A stretch of 64,000 bases of DNA, taken from Desulfopila inferna. Lineage in GTDB: Bacteria; Desulfobacterota; Desulfobulbia; Desulfobulbales; Desulfocapsaceae. Position 1 is the first letter of the stretch; the number at the start of each line of letters is the position of its first letter. The notes under the pieces were generated by a model, which was not told where the DNA came from, ran no database searches, and saw nothing but the letters and a program-made list of their open reading frames with translations. Positions 44,552 through 53,208 of this stretch are shown in pieces. The translations under genes and the position numbers were made by a program. The stretch spans positions 248,001 through 312,000 of the forward strand of contig NZ_JAFFQE010000003.1 of NCBI RefSeq assembly GCF_016919005.1, in the 5' to 3' direction.

Positions 44552-45967
44552 TCACTGCACAATTTCTATCTGAAGAGATTCCGCCAGTATTCTGCAAAGC
44601 TCAATATCGGGCTCGGCATTGACCAAAGCCAATCGACCGCCGCCGCGGTTTCTGGCATCGACGACGCTTTTTCCCTCGGTTGTTTCAATGGTAATTCTCT
44701 GGAGCTGATACTCATCCACCTCGTTGATTACCACTTCGATACCATCAGCCTTGACTCTTTCCATTACTTCCTTGTACATCTTGCCGTCAGCGCTGGATGC
44801 TCCATAAACGGCACCCATGAGAATGCCAGGAATATTGATACCCCTTCTGGCAAAAAGTTCCGGATAAAGATCAATAATCACTTTACATATCTTGCCTTTT
44901 GCCAGAAAGTGGGCGAGCCGACCAGTATTGGTAGGAGATCCTACCGCCTGACTTGATCCACCGACAACCGCAGTTCCAAATGGTTTGATAATCTGGTTGG
45001 CATGTCGAGCCATATCACGAACCTCTTGCAAAGCCTTGTCATAAATCTTAGCTTTTCGAGTTTTATCTGCCATCTTTGTATCTGCATCCACATAGGCCTC
45101 AACAGCTTCGTTGGTCCTGAAATACGGCTCCATATAGCGGATTACTTCAGGAACGATACTTTTGGCGGAAACGGGATGTACTGCTGCAGCCAGAGCAATC
45201 ATCACATCCACGGGGACGTTTATGGGAATTGTTGTATGCATGGCAAGGTGACTTGCGAGCTTTCCATTCATGATGGCGCCGCCGATGTGGGTCGCACACA
45301 AACCAGGAACCATCACCCGTGGAGTACAGGGAGTGCCAATCGTGGGAGATATGGCGAGAACAACTGCCCTTCCCAGCGCTTCCGGAGTTCCCCCTGCAAT
45401 CTCGACAAATGCTGCCGCCGTCGCAGCAGATCCGGCCCCAAACCCTTCCATATTACAGCCGGTAGAGGTTTTTCCTACTCTGAAGATTGTGCCGATCTTA
45501 AGAAGAACTGCTGCAGCTCTGGCCACCTCCATTATCGGGTAATCCTCACTTACGGCTCTCACAAATCCGGCGTAGGGGCAGGAATCTCCGGTACCCGCGC
45601 AAGGCTGTAAGCCTACACTATGATTGCCGACCTGAGCAGCAAGAGTATACATAATCATTTTGTTAAGCAGTTGGTCTTCGATCACTCGAGGTGCGCCCTC
45701 ATCTGCCATTTCATTGGCTACAGAACCAAACAGAAAGCTTGATTCACGGGTCAATCCGGCCGAAAGTGCTTTGAGATTATGAGAAAAGCTTTCCATCACC
45801 GTGTCAAGGACTTCCTCGAACGATAAACCTGTCTGCTGCATTGCCTCGAATATAACAACATCGCTGACCCGCTTTTCCGCCTCTGCGGCAATCTGGATAC
45901 AGTCCCCTAAAGTCAGAGCACCTATCTCGAAACCATTCTTCTTTATACGGTCCTTAATATGCTTCAC
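44552..45967 (-). CDS. hmd: 2-(hydroxymethyl)glutarate dehydratase (Fe-S serine dehydratase type)
   Basis: The 471-aa protein is related to the alpha domain of [4Fe-4S] L-serine dehydratases, with conserved cysteines in PCAGTGDSCPYAG, TGCNMEGFGAGSAATAAA and CTPRVMVPGLC. Its E. barkeri counterpart removes water from 2-(hydroxymethyl)glutarate to give 2-methyleneglutarate. The C-terminal part (EVVINEVDEYQLQRITIE) resembles a serine-dehydratase beta/ACT-like region. It begins with GTG overlapping the hgd stop (GTGA), so translation is coupled. Serine deamination is an alternative, made unlikely by context. Confidence 0.85.
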   Translation of the reverse strand: MKHIKDRIKKNGFEIGALTLGDCIQIAAEAEKRVSDVVIFEAMQQTGLSFEEVLDTVMESFSHNLKALSAGLTRESSFLFGSVANEMADEGAPRVIEDQLLNKMIMYTLAAQVGNHSVGLQPCAGTGDSCPYAGFVRAVSEDYPIMEVARAAAVLLKIGTIFRVGKTSTGCNMEGFGAGSAATAAAFVEIAGGTPEALGRAVVLAISPTIGTPCTPRVMVPGLCATHIGGAIMNGKLASHLAMHTTIPINVPVDVMIALAAAVHPVSAKSIVPEVIRYMEPYFRTNEAVEAYVDADTKMADKTRKAKIYDKALQEVRDMARHANQIIKPFGTAVVGGSSQAVGSPTNTGRLAHFLAKGKICKVIIDLYPELFARRGINIPGILMGAVYGASSADGKMYKEVMERVKADGIEVVINEVDEYQLQRITIETTEGKSVVDARNRGGGRLALVNAEPDIELCRILAESLQIEIVQ

Positions 45968-46872
45968 TTCTCCGCCTCAACTTTCTCTTCTCTTACCTCG
46001 ATATCCATCAGCTCCTCCCATATTTTTATGACCGAGGACATATCCTCATCACCGTACCCCCGTGCCCGTGCCATTTCAAAAAGCTGTACCGCCTGGCTGG
46101 TCATGGGCAATGGCATTTTTGAATCACTGGCCGCATCCAATGCAAGCCCAAGATCCTTATATTGCAGATTCACCGCAAATCCTGGTTGGAAATTGCCCTT
46201 CATGATAAAGTTTCGCATCTTGGCATCGAGCACATAGCTTTTGCCTGAACCCTGACCGATAATCTCTTCCATCTTTTCAGCCTCAAGTCCCATTATTCTG
46301 CCTAGCACCAGAGCTTCCGCCAGTGCTGCCATATTCGCTCCAAGAAGCAAGTTGTTGACAATTTTTACGGCATCACCAGCTCCGACATCCCCCACGTGGA
46401 CAATCTTTTTTCCCAAAAGCCTCAAGATGGGCAGAACCTTCTCAACAGATGTCGCCGGGGCACCCAACATAATAGTCAGACTACCGGCTTCAGCCCCTGA
46501 AACTCCACCACTAACAGGCGCATCCATATAATCAATGCCCTTTTTCTTCGCCTCTGCGGCAAGCATTCTCGTGGAATTTGGGTCTACACTGCTTAAATCT
46601 ATAATGGTGTGGCCCTCAGTCGCGCCGACCAATACTCCCTCAATACCTGAAACCACCCGAATCACAATGGCCGAATTTGGCAAACTCAAAAATGTCAGCT
46701 GGGTTGCTTTTGCCACTTCACAAGGCGATGAACACATCACGGCTCCATCTTCTACCAGTTCTTCGACAGCTTTTTTCACCACATCATAGACAAAGAGATC
46801 GTGGCCGAGACCTATCAGCCGTTTAGCCATGGGTTTGCCCATTGCCCCCAGCCCAACAAATCCTAATTTCAT
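45964..46872 (-). CDS. hgd: 2-(hydroxymethyl)glutarate dehydrogenase
   Basis: The 302-aa beta-hydroxyacid dehydrogenase of the 3-hydroxyisobutyrate/tartronate semialdehyde type starts MKLGFVGLGAMGKPMA, the NAD-binding GxGxxG. It contains DAPVSGGVSGAEAGSLTIM and the catalytic Lys in GAGDAVKIVNNLLLGAN. In nicotinate fermentation it reduces 2-formylglutarate to 2-(hydroxymethyl)glutarate. ATG 46872 places the nucleotide loop at the usual residue 6; a 24-residue longer form from 46944 is possible. It is the first gene of hgd-hmd-mgm-mii-mutL. Confidence 0.9.
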   Translation of the reverse strand: MKLGFVGLGAMGKPMAKRLIGLGHDLFVYDVVKKAVEELVEDGAVMCSSPCEVAKATQLTFLSLPNSAIVIRVVSGIEGVLVGATEGHTIIDLSSVDPNSTRMLAAEAKKKGIDYMDAPVSGGVSGAEAGSLTIMLGAPATSVEKVLPILRLLGKKIVHVGDVGAGDAVKIVNNLLLGANMAALAEALVLGRIMGLEAEKMEEIIGQGSGKSYVLDAKMRNFIMKGNFQPGFAVNLQYKDLGLALDAASDSKMPLPMTSQAVQLFEMARARGYGDEDMSSVIKIWEELMDIEVREEKVEAEK

Positions 46873-47002
46873 TGGAAACCTTAAATTTTGATGTTTTTTG
46901 TTATTTTCAATTTTGTCATAGACATTTGAGCCTGGAATCTTCAAAGAATGAGACCATCCATGTCAAACTTTATGCTTTAATCGTTCGCATAATCGAAAAT
47001 TA

Positions 47003-47031
47003 TTGTATACAATAGACAACCCTTATGTCAA
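47003..47031 (-). promoter_or_regulatory. hgd operon promoter with operator O5
   Basis: On the minus strand TTGACA (47031-47026), a 16-bp spacer and TATACA (47009-47004) form a promoter. Operator TTGTATACAATAGACAA (47003-47019) covers the -10 and most of the spacer. The same 17 bases occur at 54410-54426 before the second TRAP/MttB operon, with the same -35/-10 geometry. Confidence 0.78.
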
Positions 47032-47266
47032 GAATAAAGAAGCAGACAAAACGGTTATGAAAAGGTCTGAACTTGAAACATAACGGAACAAAGAGTTGAC
47101 TGTTGTGAGCATGAGTGAAACCTATTAACAGGTACAAGCTGATGCATTGATAAATTTTAAAGCGTAGCAAAGCAAAAAAAAAACAATTCCCGGGTAAAAC
47201 CCTAAATTCAGAGCCTTTCATTCTGTTTTCCTGTTTTGTAAAAACAGAACTTATAAAGGTCGTCAT

Positions 47267-47280
47267 CCAGCTCAGCTGGG
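47267..47280. promoter_or_regulatory. Palindrome CCAGCTCAGCTGGG upstream of the transglutaminase-like gene
   Basis: A 6-1-6 inverted repeat centred about 35 bp before ATG 47308. It shares 14 bases, in the same orientation to the gene, with the element before the sigma-54 activator at 2117-2131. It may be an operator of a common regulator or a leader hairpin. Confidence 0.45.
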
Positions 47281-47307
47281 ACAGATTATTAATCGGGTAT
47301 AACAGTC

Positions 47308-47997
47308 ATGCACAACACAGAACTCTTAGCAGCTACCTCTTCGATGGATTTCCATCATCCTCTCATAGGCAAATTTATCGAGCGACACACTTTTCCAGGC
47401 GCCAGTGAAAGAGAGACTGCTGTCGCATTATATTACGCCGTTCGTGACGACATTCGTTACGATCCATACAGGATTGATTTGTCAATTCAAGGTTTACGCG
47501 CAAGCACATCTTTACAGTTAGGGTACGGATGGTGCGTATCAAAGGCGGTTTTGCTCGCGGCCTGCTGCAGAGCGAAAGGGCTTCAAGCAAGACTGGGATT
47601 TGCTGATGTGAAGAATCATCTGTCAACACCGCGCCTACGGGATTATATGCGGACGGATGTTTTTCTATGGCATGGATATACGGAAATCCTTCTTGGAGAT
47701 CAATGGGTAAAAGCTACTCCGGCATTTAATAAAGAACTGTGCAAAAAAGCGAATGTCTCACCATTGGAATTCAATGGCGTACAAGATTCAACACTCCAAC
47801 CTTTTGATTTAGAAGGTAATAAGTACATGGAGTACTTAAATGAGAGAGGACATTATAATGATCTCCCTCTGGGCTATATACAGGATACATTTAAGAAACA
47901 TCACAGACAATTCAGAGAGATGGTCAATTGGGATTTCGATGCAGACATATCAATGAATGCACATAAAAAACTAAGGGGCGTTACAACCGAAACCTGA
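47308..47997 (+). CDS. Transglutaminase-like (papain-fold) protein
   Basis: The 229-aa protein has the transglutaminase-like core: helix-Cys segment LQLGYGWCVSKAVLLAACCRAKGLQARLGFADV (Cys near 76) and strand-His segment FLWHGYTEILLGDQWVKATPAFN (His near 116), giving a Cys-His dyad with a likely third residue after it. There is no signal peptide, so it is cytosolic. It may be a protease, amidase or peptide-modifying enzyme; nothing shows a substrate. It is monocistronic, flanked by the hgd operon (divergent) and the methyltransferase operon (convergent). No good ribosome-binding site is visible. Confidence 0.75.
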   Translation: MHNTELLAATSSMDFHHPLIGKFIERHTFPGASERETAVALYYAVRDDIRYDPYRIDLSIQGLRASTSLQLGYGWCVSKAVLLAACCRAKGLQARLGFADVKNHLSTPRLRDYMRTDVFLWHGYTEILLGDQWVKATPAFNKELCKKANVSPLEFNGVQDSTLQPFDLEGNKYMEYLNERGHYNDLPLGYIQDTFKKHHRQFREMVNWDFDADISMNAHKKLRGVTTET

Positions 47998-48100
47998 TTC
48001 AGTCGAGGTCGGACTACTTCAAGACAACCCACTATTGAGAACCCCAATCCGGTCAAAAATCTTATCTTCAACCGGATCAATATCCGCGAAATATGCTGTC

Positions 48101-48901
48101 CTAAGAAATGATTTTTCCGGCACGAACACCCTTAATAAAATTCATGCAGAAATTATCATTACCTGCAATCATATCTGCAGTTTTGGTCAGGGCCATGATC
48201 TTATCGTCAAGTGGATCCATAATCGCGGAATCAAAACCGTTGGCCATCATCATGGCAAGAAAGCATCGGTTGATTAATCTGCGTTCCGGGAGTCCATAGG
48301 AAATGTTGGATAGGCCTCCTGTTGTATGAACACCATTGAGTTCTTTCACAATTCCTTTAATTGCCTCCATTGCTGTTATACCATTCTGAACATTTACGCT
48401 TAGAGGTTGAATGAGTGGATCAATGAAAATATCATCGCGTTTAAAACCGATATTTTCAAGTTCTGCAACTAAAGTGCATGCTCTTGAGATAATATCTTCT
48501 ATTGTCTTAGGCATTCCTGAATCATCCATACACAGTGCAACAATCCTGCATTGTTTATCCTTGAGATAATGAATCATGGGTTCAAAACGATTTTTCTCAA
48601 GACTTATAGAATTGATCAGCGGCTTGTTTTTGACAAGACCATACGCCATTTCCAATATATCAGGATCAGGGCTGTCCAGACAAAGTGGCAGATCGGTCAC
48701 CTCCTGGACTATTTCCAGGAGCCATTTCATGTCTTTTTCTTCATGCCCGATTCGAGCACCTGCATTAATGTCAATATAGGTGGCCCCAGCCTCGGTCTGC
48801 TGCCGCACATCATTTTGAATATATTCGGCATCACCTTCTGCTACGGCAGCCTGAACCCTTTTCAGGGTAGTGTTGATTCGCTCCCCAATGACAGTAAACA
48901 T
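48101..48901 (-). CDS. Methyltetrahydrofolate:corrinoid methyltransferase (MtgA/MeTr-like)
   Basis: The 266-aa pterin-binding TIM barrel has VIGERINTT at the N-terminus, YIDINAGAR (conserved Asp/Asn for pterin), DSPDP and TTGGLSNISYGLPERRL, hallmarks of MeTr/MtgA/MtvA proteins. It would move a methyl group between the corrinoid protein encoded just upstream and tetrahydrofolate. In an oxidising anaerobe the methyl group would then enter the reverse Wood-Ljungdahl branch. It is the last gene of the TRAP2-mttB operon, 38 bp behind the corrinoid protein gene. Confidence 0.9.
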   Translation of the reverse strand: MFTVIGERINTTLKRVQAAVAEGDAEYIQNDVRQQTEAGATYIDINAGARIGHEEKDMKWLLEIVQEVTDLPLCLDSPDPDILEMAYGLVKNKPLINSISLEKNRFEPMIHYLKDKQCRIVALCMDDSGMPKTIEDIISRACTLVAELENIGFKRDDIFIDPLIQPLSVNVQNGITAMEAIKGIVKELNGVHTTGGLSNISYGLPERRLINRCFLAMMMANGFDSAIMDPLDDKIMALTKTADMIAGNDNFCMNFIKGVRAGKIIS

Positions 48902-48939
48902 TGCTCTCCTCTTTTAAGGTATTAATTTTTTACAATTCA

Positions 48940-49572
48940 TCACGAATGCATGGCTTTTGCCATCTTGCAGGCTACACCGGCATCAGGGGCGTATCCATCT
49001 ACTTTAATTTCATCAGCAAATGCCTGATTAACCGGGGCACCGCCTATTAAAATTTTCATTGTATCTCTTAACCCTGCTTCCTCTATACAGGATACCGTTT
49101 TCTTCATCATCGGCAGAGTGGTGGTCAGCAGGGCGGAAAGTCCTACAATATTGGGTTTGTTTTCTTTAATGGCCTCAACGAATTTTTCCGGATCAACATC
49201 AACACCCAGATCAATAATCTCAAATCCTGCACTTTCGAGCATCATCACCACCAGATTTTTTCCGATATCATGAAGGTCTCCCTTTACAGTTCCAATAACT
49301 ACTTTACCGGCAGATGATGCTTCTCCTTCCGAAAGCAGCGGCTTAAGGATTTCGACTGAAGCTCCCATAGCCTGTGCAGACATGAGAACCTCCGGTATGA
49401 ACATCTCTCCCGTTTCCATTTTCTCGCCAACAATGTCCATACCGGCGATCAGTCCTTTTTGAAGAATATCATTAACTGGGATTCCAGCATCGATGGCTTT
49501 TTTAACGAGTTCCAGTAACTTCTCACCATCACCAGAAATGAGGGTCTCCGTTATAATTTGCAAATCCGACAT
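48940..49572 (-). CDS. Corrinoid protein (MtbC/MttC family)
   Basis: The 210-aa methyl-carrying corrinoid protein has an N-terminal helical cap (about 1-85, PEVLMSAQAMG) and a C-terminal Rossmann B12 domain. The lower-ligand motif DLHDIGKN (DxHxxG, near 100-107) and GLSALLTTTLPMMK and LIGGAPV lie in that domain. It shuttles the methyl group between the MttB-like protein and the tetrahydrofolate-dependent methyltransferase, which flank it. It is a likely client of the RACo-like activator at 17510-19114. AAGGAG precedes ATG 49572. Confidence 0.93.
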   Translation of the reverse strand: MSDLQIITETLISGDGEKLLELVKKAIDAGIPVNDILQKGLIAGMDIVGEKMETGEMFIPEVLMSAQAMGASVEILKPLLSEGEASSAGKVVIGTVKGDLHDIGKNLVVMMLESAGFEIIDLGVDVDPEKFVEAIKENKPNIVGLSALLTTTLPMMKKTVSCIEEAGLRDTMKILIGGAPVNQAFADEIKVDGYAPDAGVACKMAKAMHS

Positions 49573-49732
49573 AATATGAACTCCTTATAAATTTTGTTAA
49601 CTAAAAAACAATGTATCGTCGTCCGACCAGTTTTTATTCCTTCAATAAGAAACAGTGTTTTGTCAGCATTTTGGTATCAGACAGATTTGGTTCTTGTTCG
49701 GGGACACATTTTGGCATGGATATCTTTCTCAG

Positions 49733-51181
49733 TTAATCACCAGTGCATAATCGTTCATCCGCCAGTGCCGTTATCCCTTCCATCTCCCTTTTAACACCTT
49801 CCGCTAATTCAATAGGCCCAGCATCCGCCATAATCTCGCGCAGGTATTTTTGAACCCGCTCATTAAGTCCCCGGCTCCCTTCGATGGCCCAAGAGTCTCG
49901 TGGACTGCGAGTAAAGTTAATGGGGACTGCAACCTCTCTGCAGTGCTTGAAGGTGTGAGTGCTGGTCAGGAATTGTCCACCAGGTTTGATTTCCATCAGC
50001 TCTTTGAAGGCCATTTGGTCGTCGTCAAACTCCATTTTTGCGAGAACCGCCTTGGTCATGCCAAAAATTTCATTATCGACGGCGAGAGCAATCGGACTTA
50101 CCGAGCATGCGGTTTCCAATTGACCTGCACCGCCAAGCACCTGGGCACCATATCCGGCCATCAAAACTGCCCGCATTGCCCTTTCCACCATCCCCTGCCC
50201 ATCTATGTCCGGAGAGTCTGAACCGCTGCCATATGTGTGACCGGGAAGACCAAATCCATCGAACATGAGTTGAACAAACAATGCAGACTGCCGAAGGGAT
50301 TCAACACTTGATTGGAGGCTTCTTCCGGTTCTCATGTCGGCAGAAAACTGCAGAGAAGTGGCAACCACGGGAATCCCGGGATTAACCACTTGGGCCGCGG
50401 AAAGCATGACAAGATTTTCCGCAGCTGAGAGCATGACGGTACCGGGCGCAGTGAACGGGCCGGTAGCCCCAGAACCAGGGAGAGAGCATGTCTGCAGGGG
50501 ACATCCATGGGTTGCAGCCTGATAGATAATCTCCATATCCATCCACTTAAAGTCAAAGGGGCTTAAAGAACAGGCAACAAAACTGGCTAAGGGGTTTTCT
50601 TTTAACGCCTCCTTGCTGCCAGCCGCCGCAACAAGAAGTTGGATGAGATATTCTACACTTTCACCGACGTAGGGTTGGATCCAAATATGTTTTTCCACAT
50701 TCTCCAGCATAATCCTGAGCGAATGAATATCAGCTGTCGCAGAGGGGACATCATTGACCACAAGATATGGAATGTAATCGATGTGCTCTAATTTTTGGGC
50801 GAGGCGCGCCCAATACGCTAAATTGTCTTGCGTGACCCTGTGAAAGTCATTGGTTTCGGGATCAAGCCAATTCTGTCCACCAGTACAGGTTCTTGTATAA
50901 AACAGTCCTTCCGGGTGCGGGAACTTCATCGGATGCTTGCCTTTTTTGCCGACCAGAGTAAATTCCTTTGGTGCGCGGGCGACCTGTTCCTCAAGAAATG
51001 CTCTGGGAAATTTGACGATTTTCGAATCAAAATCGACTATAGCTCCCTCTTGATGGAAAAGATCGAGAATCAGTTTGTGATCGATGCGAGCCCCCCGTTT
51101 TCCCAGAAGCTCATAAATTCGATCTTTCGTGAGTTGAAGTTCATCATCTTTGTAGTAACGCATTCTCGTGTTGAAACTCAT
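49733..51181 (-). CDS. Non-pyrrolysine MttB-family methylamine:corrinoid methyltransferase, candidate trigonelline demethylase
   Basis: The 482-aa TIM barrel of the MttB superfamily (COG5598) has family segments TCTGGQNWLDPETNDFHRVT, SLSPFDFKWMD, SLPGSGATGPFTAPGT and GYGAQVLGGAGQLETA. No in-frame amber codon interrupts it, so it is a non-Pyl member like the glycine betaine, carnitine and proline betaine enzymes, which act on quaternary amines. It shares an operon with a corrinoid protein and an MeTr-like enzyme, and the promoter carries the nicotinate-regulon operator. I infer N-methylnicotinate (trigonelline) as substrate. ATG 51181 has AAAGGAG upstream. Confidence 0.88.
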   Translation of the reverse strand: MSFNTRMRYYKDDELQLTKDRIYELLGKRGARIDHKLILDLFHQEGAIVDFDSKIVKFPRAFLEEQVARAPKEFTLVGKKGKHPMKFPHPEGLFYTRTCTGGQNWLDPETNDFHRVTQDNLAYWARLAQKLEHIDYIPYLVVNDVPSATADIHSLRIMLENVEKHIWIQPYVGESVEYLIQLLVAAAGSKEALKENPLASFVACSLSPFDFKWMDMEIIYQAATHGCPLQTCSLPGSGATGPFTAPGTVMLSAAENLVMLSAAQVVNPGIPVVATSLQFSADMRTGRSLQSSVESLRQSALFVQLMFDGFGLPGHTYGSGSDSPDIDGQGMVERAMRAVLMAGYGAQVLGGAGQLETACSVSPIALAVDNEIFGMTKAVLAKMEFDDDQMAFKELMEIKPGGQFLTSTHTFKHCREVAVPINFTRSPRDSWAIEGSRGLNERVQKYLREIMADAGPIELAEGVKREMEGITALADERLCTGD

Positions 51182-51323
51182 TGTATCTACTCCTTTGCTC
51201 ACAGGCTGGCTGAAAGCAGCTCAACCTGGACAAATTATGATTTTTTTTTCGGTCGGTACAATGTTCTTAGTCAAAAGACCTTCTGCTCCGACACAATGAC
51301 CATAAATCCGAAATTACCCGGCC

Positions 51324-52628
51324 TCAGCCTCCCTTGAGAAAATTAGGAAGCCACAAGGCGAGTTGGGGAAACATAAACAGCAACAATATATTGATATAAA
51401 TTGGAATTAGAAACGGTAACGATCCCCGGACAATAGTTCCCATGGAATGATGAGGCACTACTCCTTTCAAGACGAAGAGGGTTAGTCCAAAAGGTGGAGT
51501 AATGGTGCTCTGCTCACCCGCCATTACGTAGACTATTCCCCACCATATGGGATTGATATCAAGACCTACAATAATAGGCATGACGAATGGAAAGGTGAGG
51601 AAAAGCATCGACCAAGAGTCGAAAAACATACCAAGAATTAGGTACATCACGAAAAAAAGCAGCAAGATACCATACTTTCCAACCGGGAGTGCGATGACAA
51701 AATCCTTTATCATGGGGATAATTCCCGCCGAATTGAAAACATGAGAAATCAGAGAACTCATGGCCATGATAAAAAGTGAAAACGCAGTAATCTTGACGGT
51801 ATCCAGAAGACTTTTTTGCACGATGGCAAATGTCAATTTTCTATAAGCCAGCGTAAGAAGAATGCTCAGAAATGCACCCAGCGCAGCTGCCTCAGTAGGG
51901 GTCATGATGCCGCCGAATATGGCTCCCAATACCCCGAAAATAACTCCGGCAAAAGGAAACACCTCCAGCAAGGCCCGAAATTTGGCGCTCCAGGAATATT
52001 GAGCGGTGGCAGGGGCAAGAGATGGATTCAGCTTCACCTGAATGATAATGGCGATGATAAAAAGAAAAGTTAGAGTCAATCCCGGAATCAAACCGGCAGC
52101 AAGCAGGTCTACAATAGAAAGTCCCTGCCAGGCTCCGTAAAGGATCAGAAGAATGCTCGGCGGGATCAATGGCGCCAGCACCGTTCCAGAGGCGATTGAT
52201 CCCAAGGCCAGTTTTGGAGAATATTTTTTCTTTTCCATGACAGGAAAAGCCACCTTTCCAAAGGTAGCCGTCGCGGCAATGGTTGATCCGCACATAGCGC
52301 CAAACACGGCATTTCCACAAATGACCGAGCATGCAAGGCCGCCCGGTAACCCCCCCACCCACTTTTCAATGGCACCGAAAAGGCGCTCGTTAATACCGGT
52401 ATTCCCGAGTATTCCACCCATAAATATAAACAAAGGCAGAGCAGTCAAGGTAAAGGAGTTAAGTGCTCCGAAGGAGGTCTCTGCCAATTGGCCGAGGGGT
52501 TGATCTACATACCAAACTAGCCCGACAACCGCCGTAATTCCAACCGACCAGCCAATTTCGAGCCCTGAGATCAAAAGACAAAAAAGTAAACCCACCAATG
52601 CAAAGGCTATCAGAATTTGGTAATCCAT
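51324..52628 (-). CDS. TRAP transporter large membrane subunit (DctM family), system 2
   Basis: The 434-aa polytopic protein has DctM signatures NAVFGAMCGSTIAATATFGKVAFPVMEKKKY, GTVLAPLIPPSILLILYGAWQGLSIVDLLAAGLIPG and FGGIMTPTEAAALGA. It shares one base with the dctQ stop (stop/start overlap). It is followed, after 142 bp, by the MttB-like gene. The transporter probably imports the methylated substrate of that enzyme. Confidence 0.92.
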   Translation of the reverse strand: MDYQILIAFALVGLLFCLLISGLEIGWSVGITAVVGLVWYVDQPLGQLAETSFGALNSFTLTALPLFIFMGGILGNTGINERLFGAIEKWVGGLPGGLACSVICGNAVFGAMCGSTIAATATFGKVAFPVMEKKKYSPKLALGSIASGTVLAPLIPPSILLILYGAWQGLSIVDLLAAGLIPGLTLTFLFIIAIIIQVKLNPSLAPATAQYSWSAKFRALLEVFPFAGVIFGVLGAIFGGIMTPTEAAALGAFLSILLTLAYRKLTFAIVQKSLLDTVKITAFSLFIMAMSSLISHVFNSAGIIPMIKDFVIALPVGKYGILLLFFVMYLILGMFFDSWSMLFLTFPFVMPIIVGLDINPIWWGIVYVMAGEQSTITPPFGLTLFVLKGVVPHHSMGTIVRGSLPFLIPIYINILLLFMFPQLALWLPNFLKGG

Positions 52629-53137
52629 TAGCTGTTCTCTCCTGCGGAATGTTTCATTGGGAGTATTGCCTTGATGACCTCTGCAATCAACTGCAACAAC
52701 AGAAGTCCTGAACCAATCAAGAGAAATGACTGAGGGATGACCAGCGGTATCTTCAGCCAGGTGCCGCTTCGTGCTCCGAAGAAAATTGAATCCTGAAGCA
52801 ATTCATAACTGCCGGCAATCAGCGGCCAACAAAAAATAACAGCAAGCGTCAAAGTGAAAAATCGCACCCATTTCCTCATCTTTTCCGGCAGGATATTGGT
52901 GAATAACTCAACACTCACATGACTGCGTTCTTTCCAGGTATAGCCGAGCCCTAGAAAAGTAATGGCCACTAGCATGTATCCACCCAGCTCTTCGGCAATT
53001 GAAATAGGTGCATTAAAAACATACCGGGTTATTACTTCTATAAGGACCATCACCATGAGGAGGAACACCAGCAAAGCAGGTATATATCCACTCAATATAT
53101 CAGTAATTTTTTCTATTATTCCAATGAATTTTCGCAT
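52628..53137 (-). CDS. TRAP transporter small membrane subunit (DctQ family), system 2
   Basis: The 169-aa protein has four membrane helices and DctQ features: VMVLIEVITRYVFNAPISIAEELGGYMLVAITFLGLGYTWKERSHVSVELF. It is the partner of the DctM protein encoded next and lies 71 bp downstream of the binding-protein gene. Confidence 0.9.
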   Translation of the reverse strand: MRKFIGIIEKITDILSGYIPALLVFLLMVMVLIEVITRYVFNAPISIAEELGGYMLVAITFLGLGYTWKERSHVSVELFTNILPEKMRKWVRFFTLTLAVIFCWPLIAGSYELLQDSIFFGARSGTWLKIPLVIPQSFLLIGSGLLLLQLIAEVIKAILPMKHSAGENS

Positions 53138-53208
53138 GAATTATCCAACCCGGTTCAGAATGGCTCCCGACAAAAATGCTATCGGCAGCCACTCAAAAGA
53201 CAGAGAAA

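Larger units (their letters stand above)
46873..47307. other. Control region between hgd operon and transglutaminase-like gene
   Basis: This 435-bp non-coding stretch separates divergent genes. It contains the hgd promoter/operator (47003-47031) and the palindrome CCAGCTCAGCTGGG (47267-47280) before the plus-strand gene. The rest is AT-rich with no supported ORF. Confidence 0.6.

Noticed and set aside
49733-51181. Pyrrolysine-containing trimethylamine methyltransferase (MttB proper)
   Set aside because: The reading frame is full length without an in-frame amber codon, so it belongs with the non-Pyl members acting on quaternary amines.
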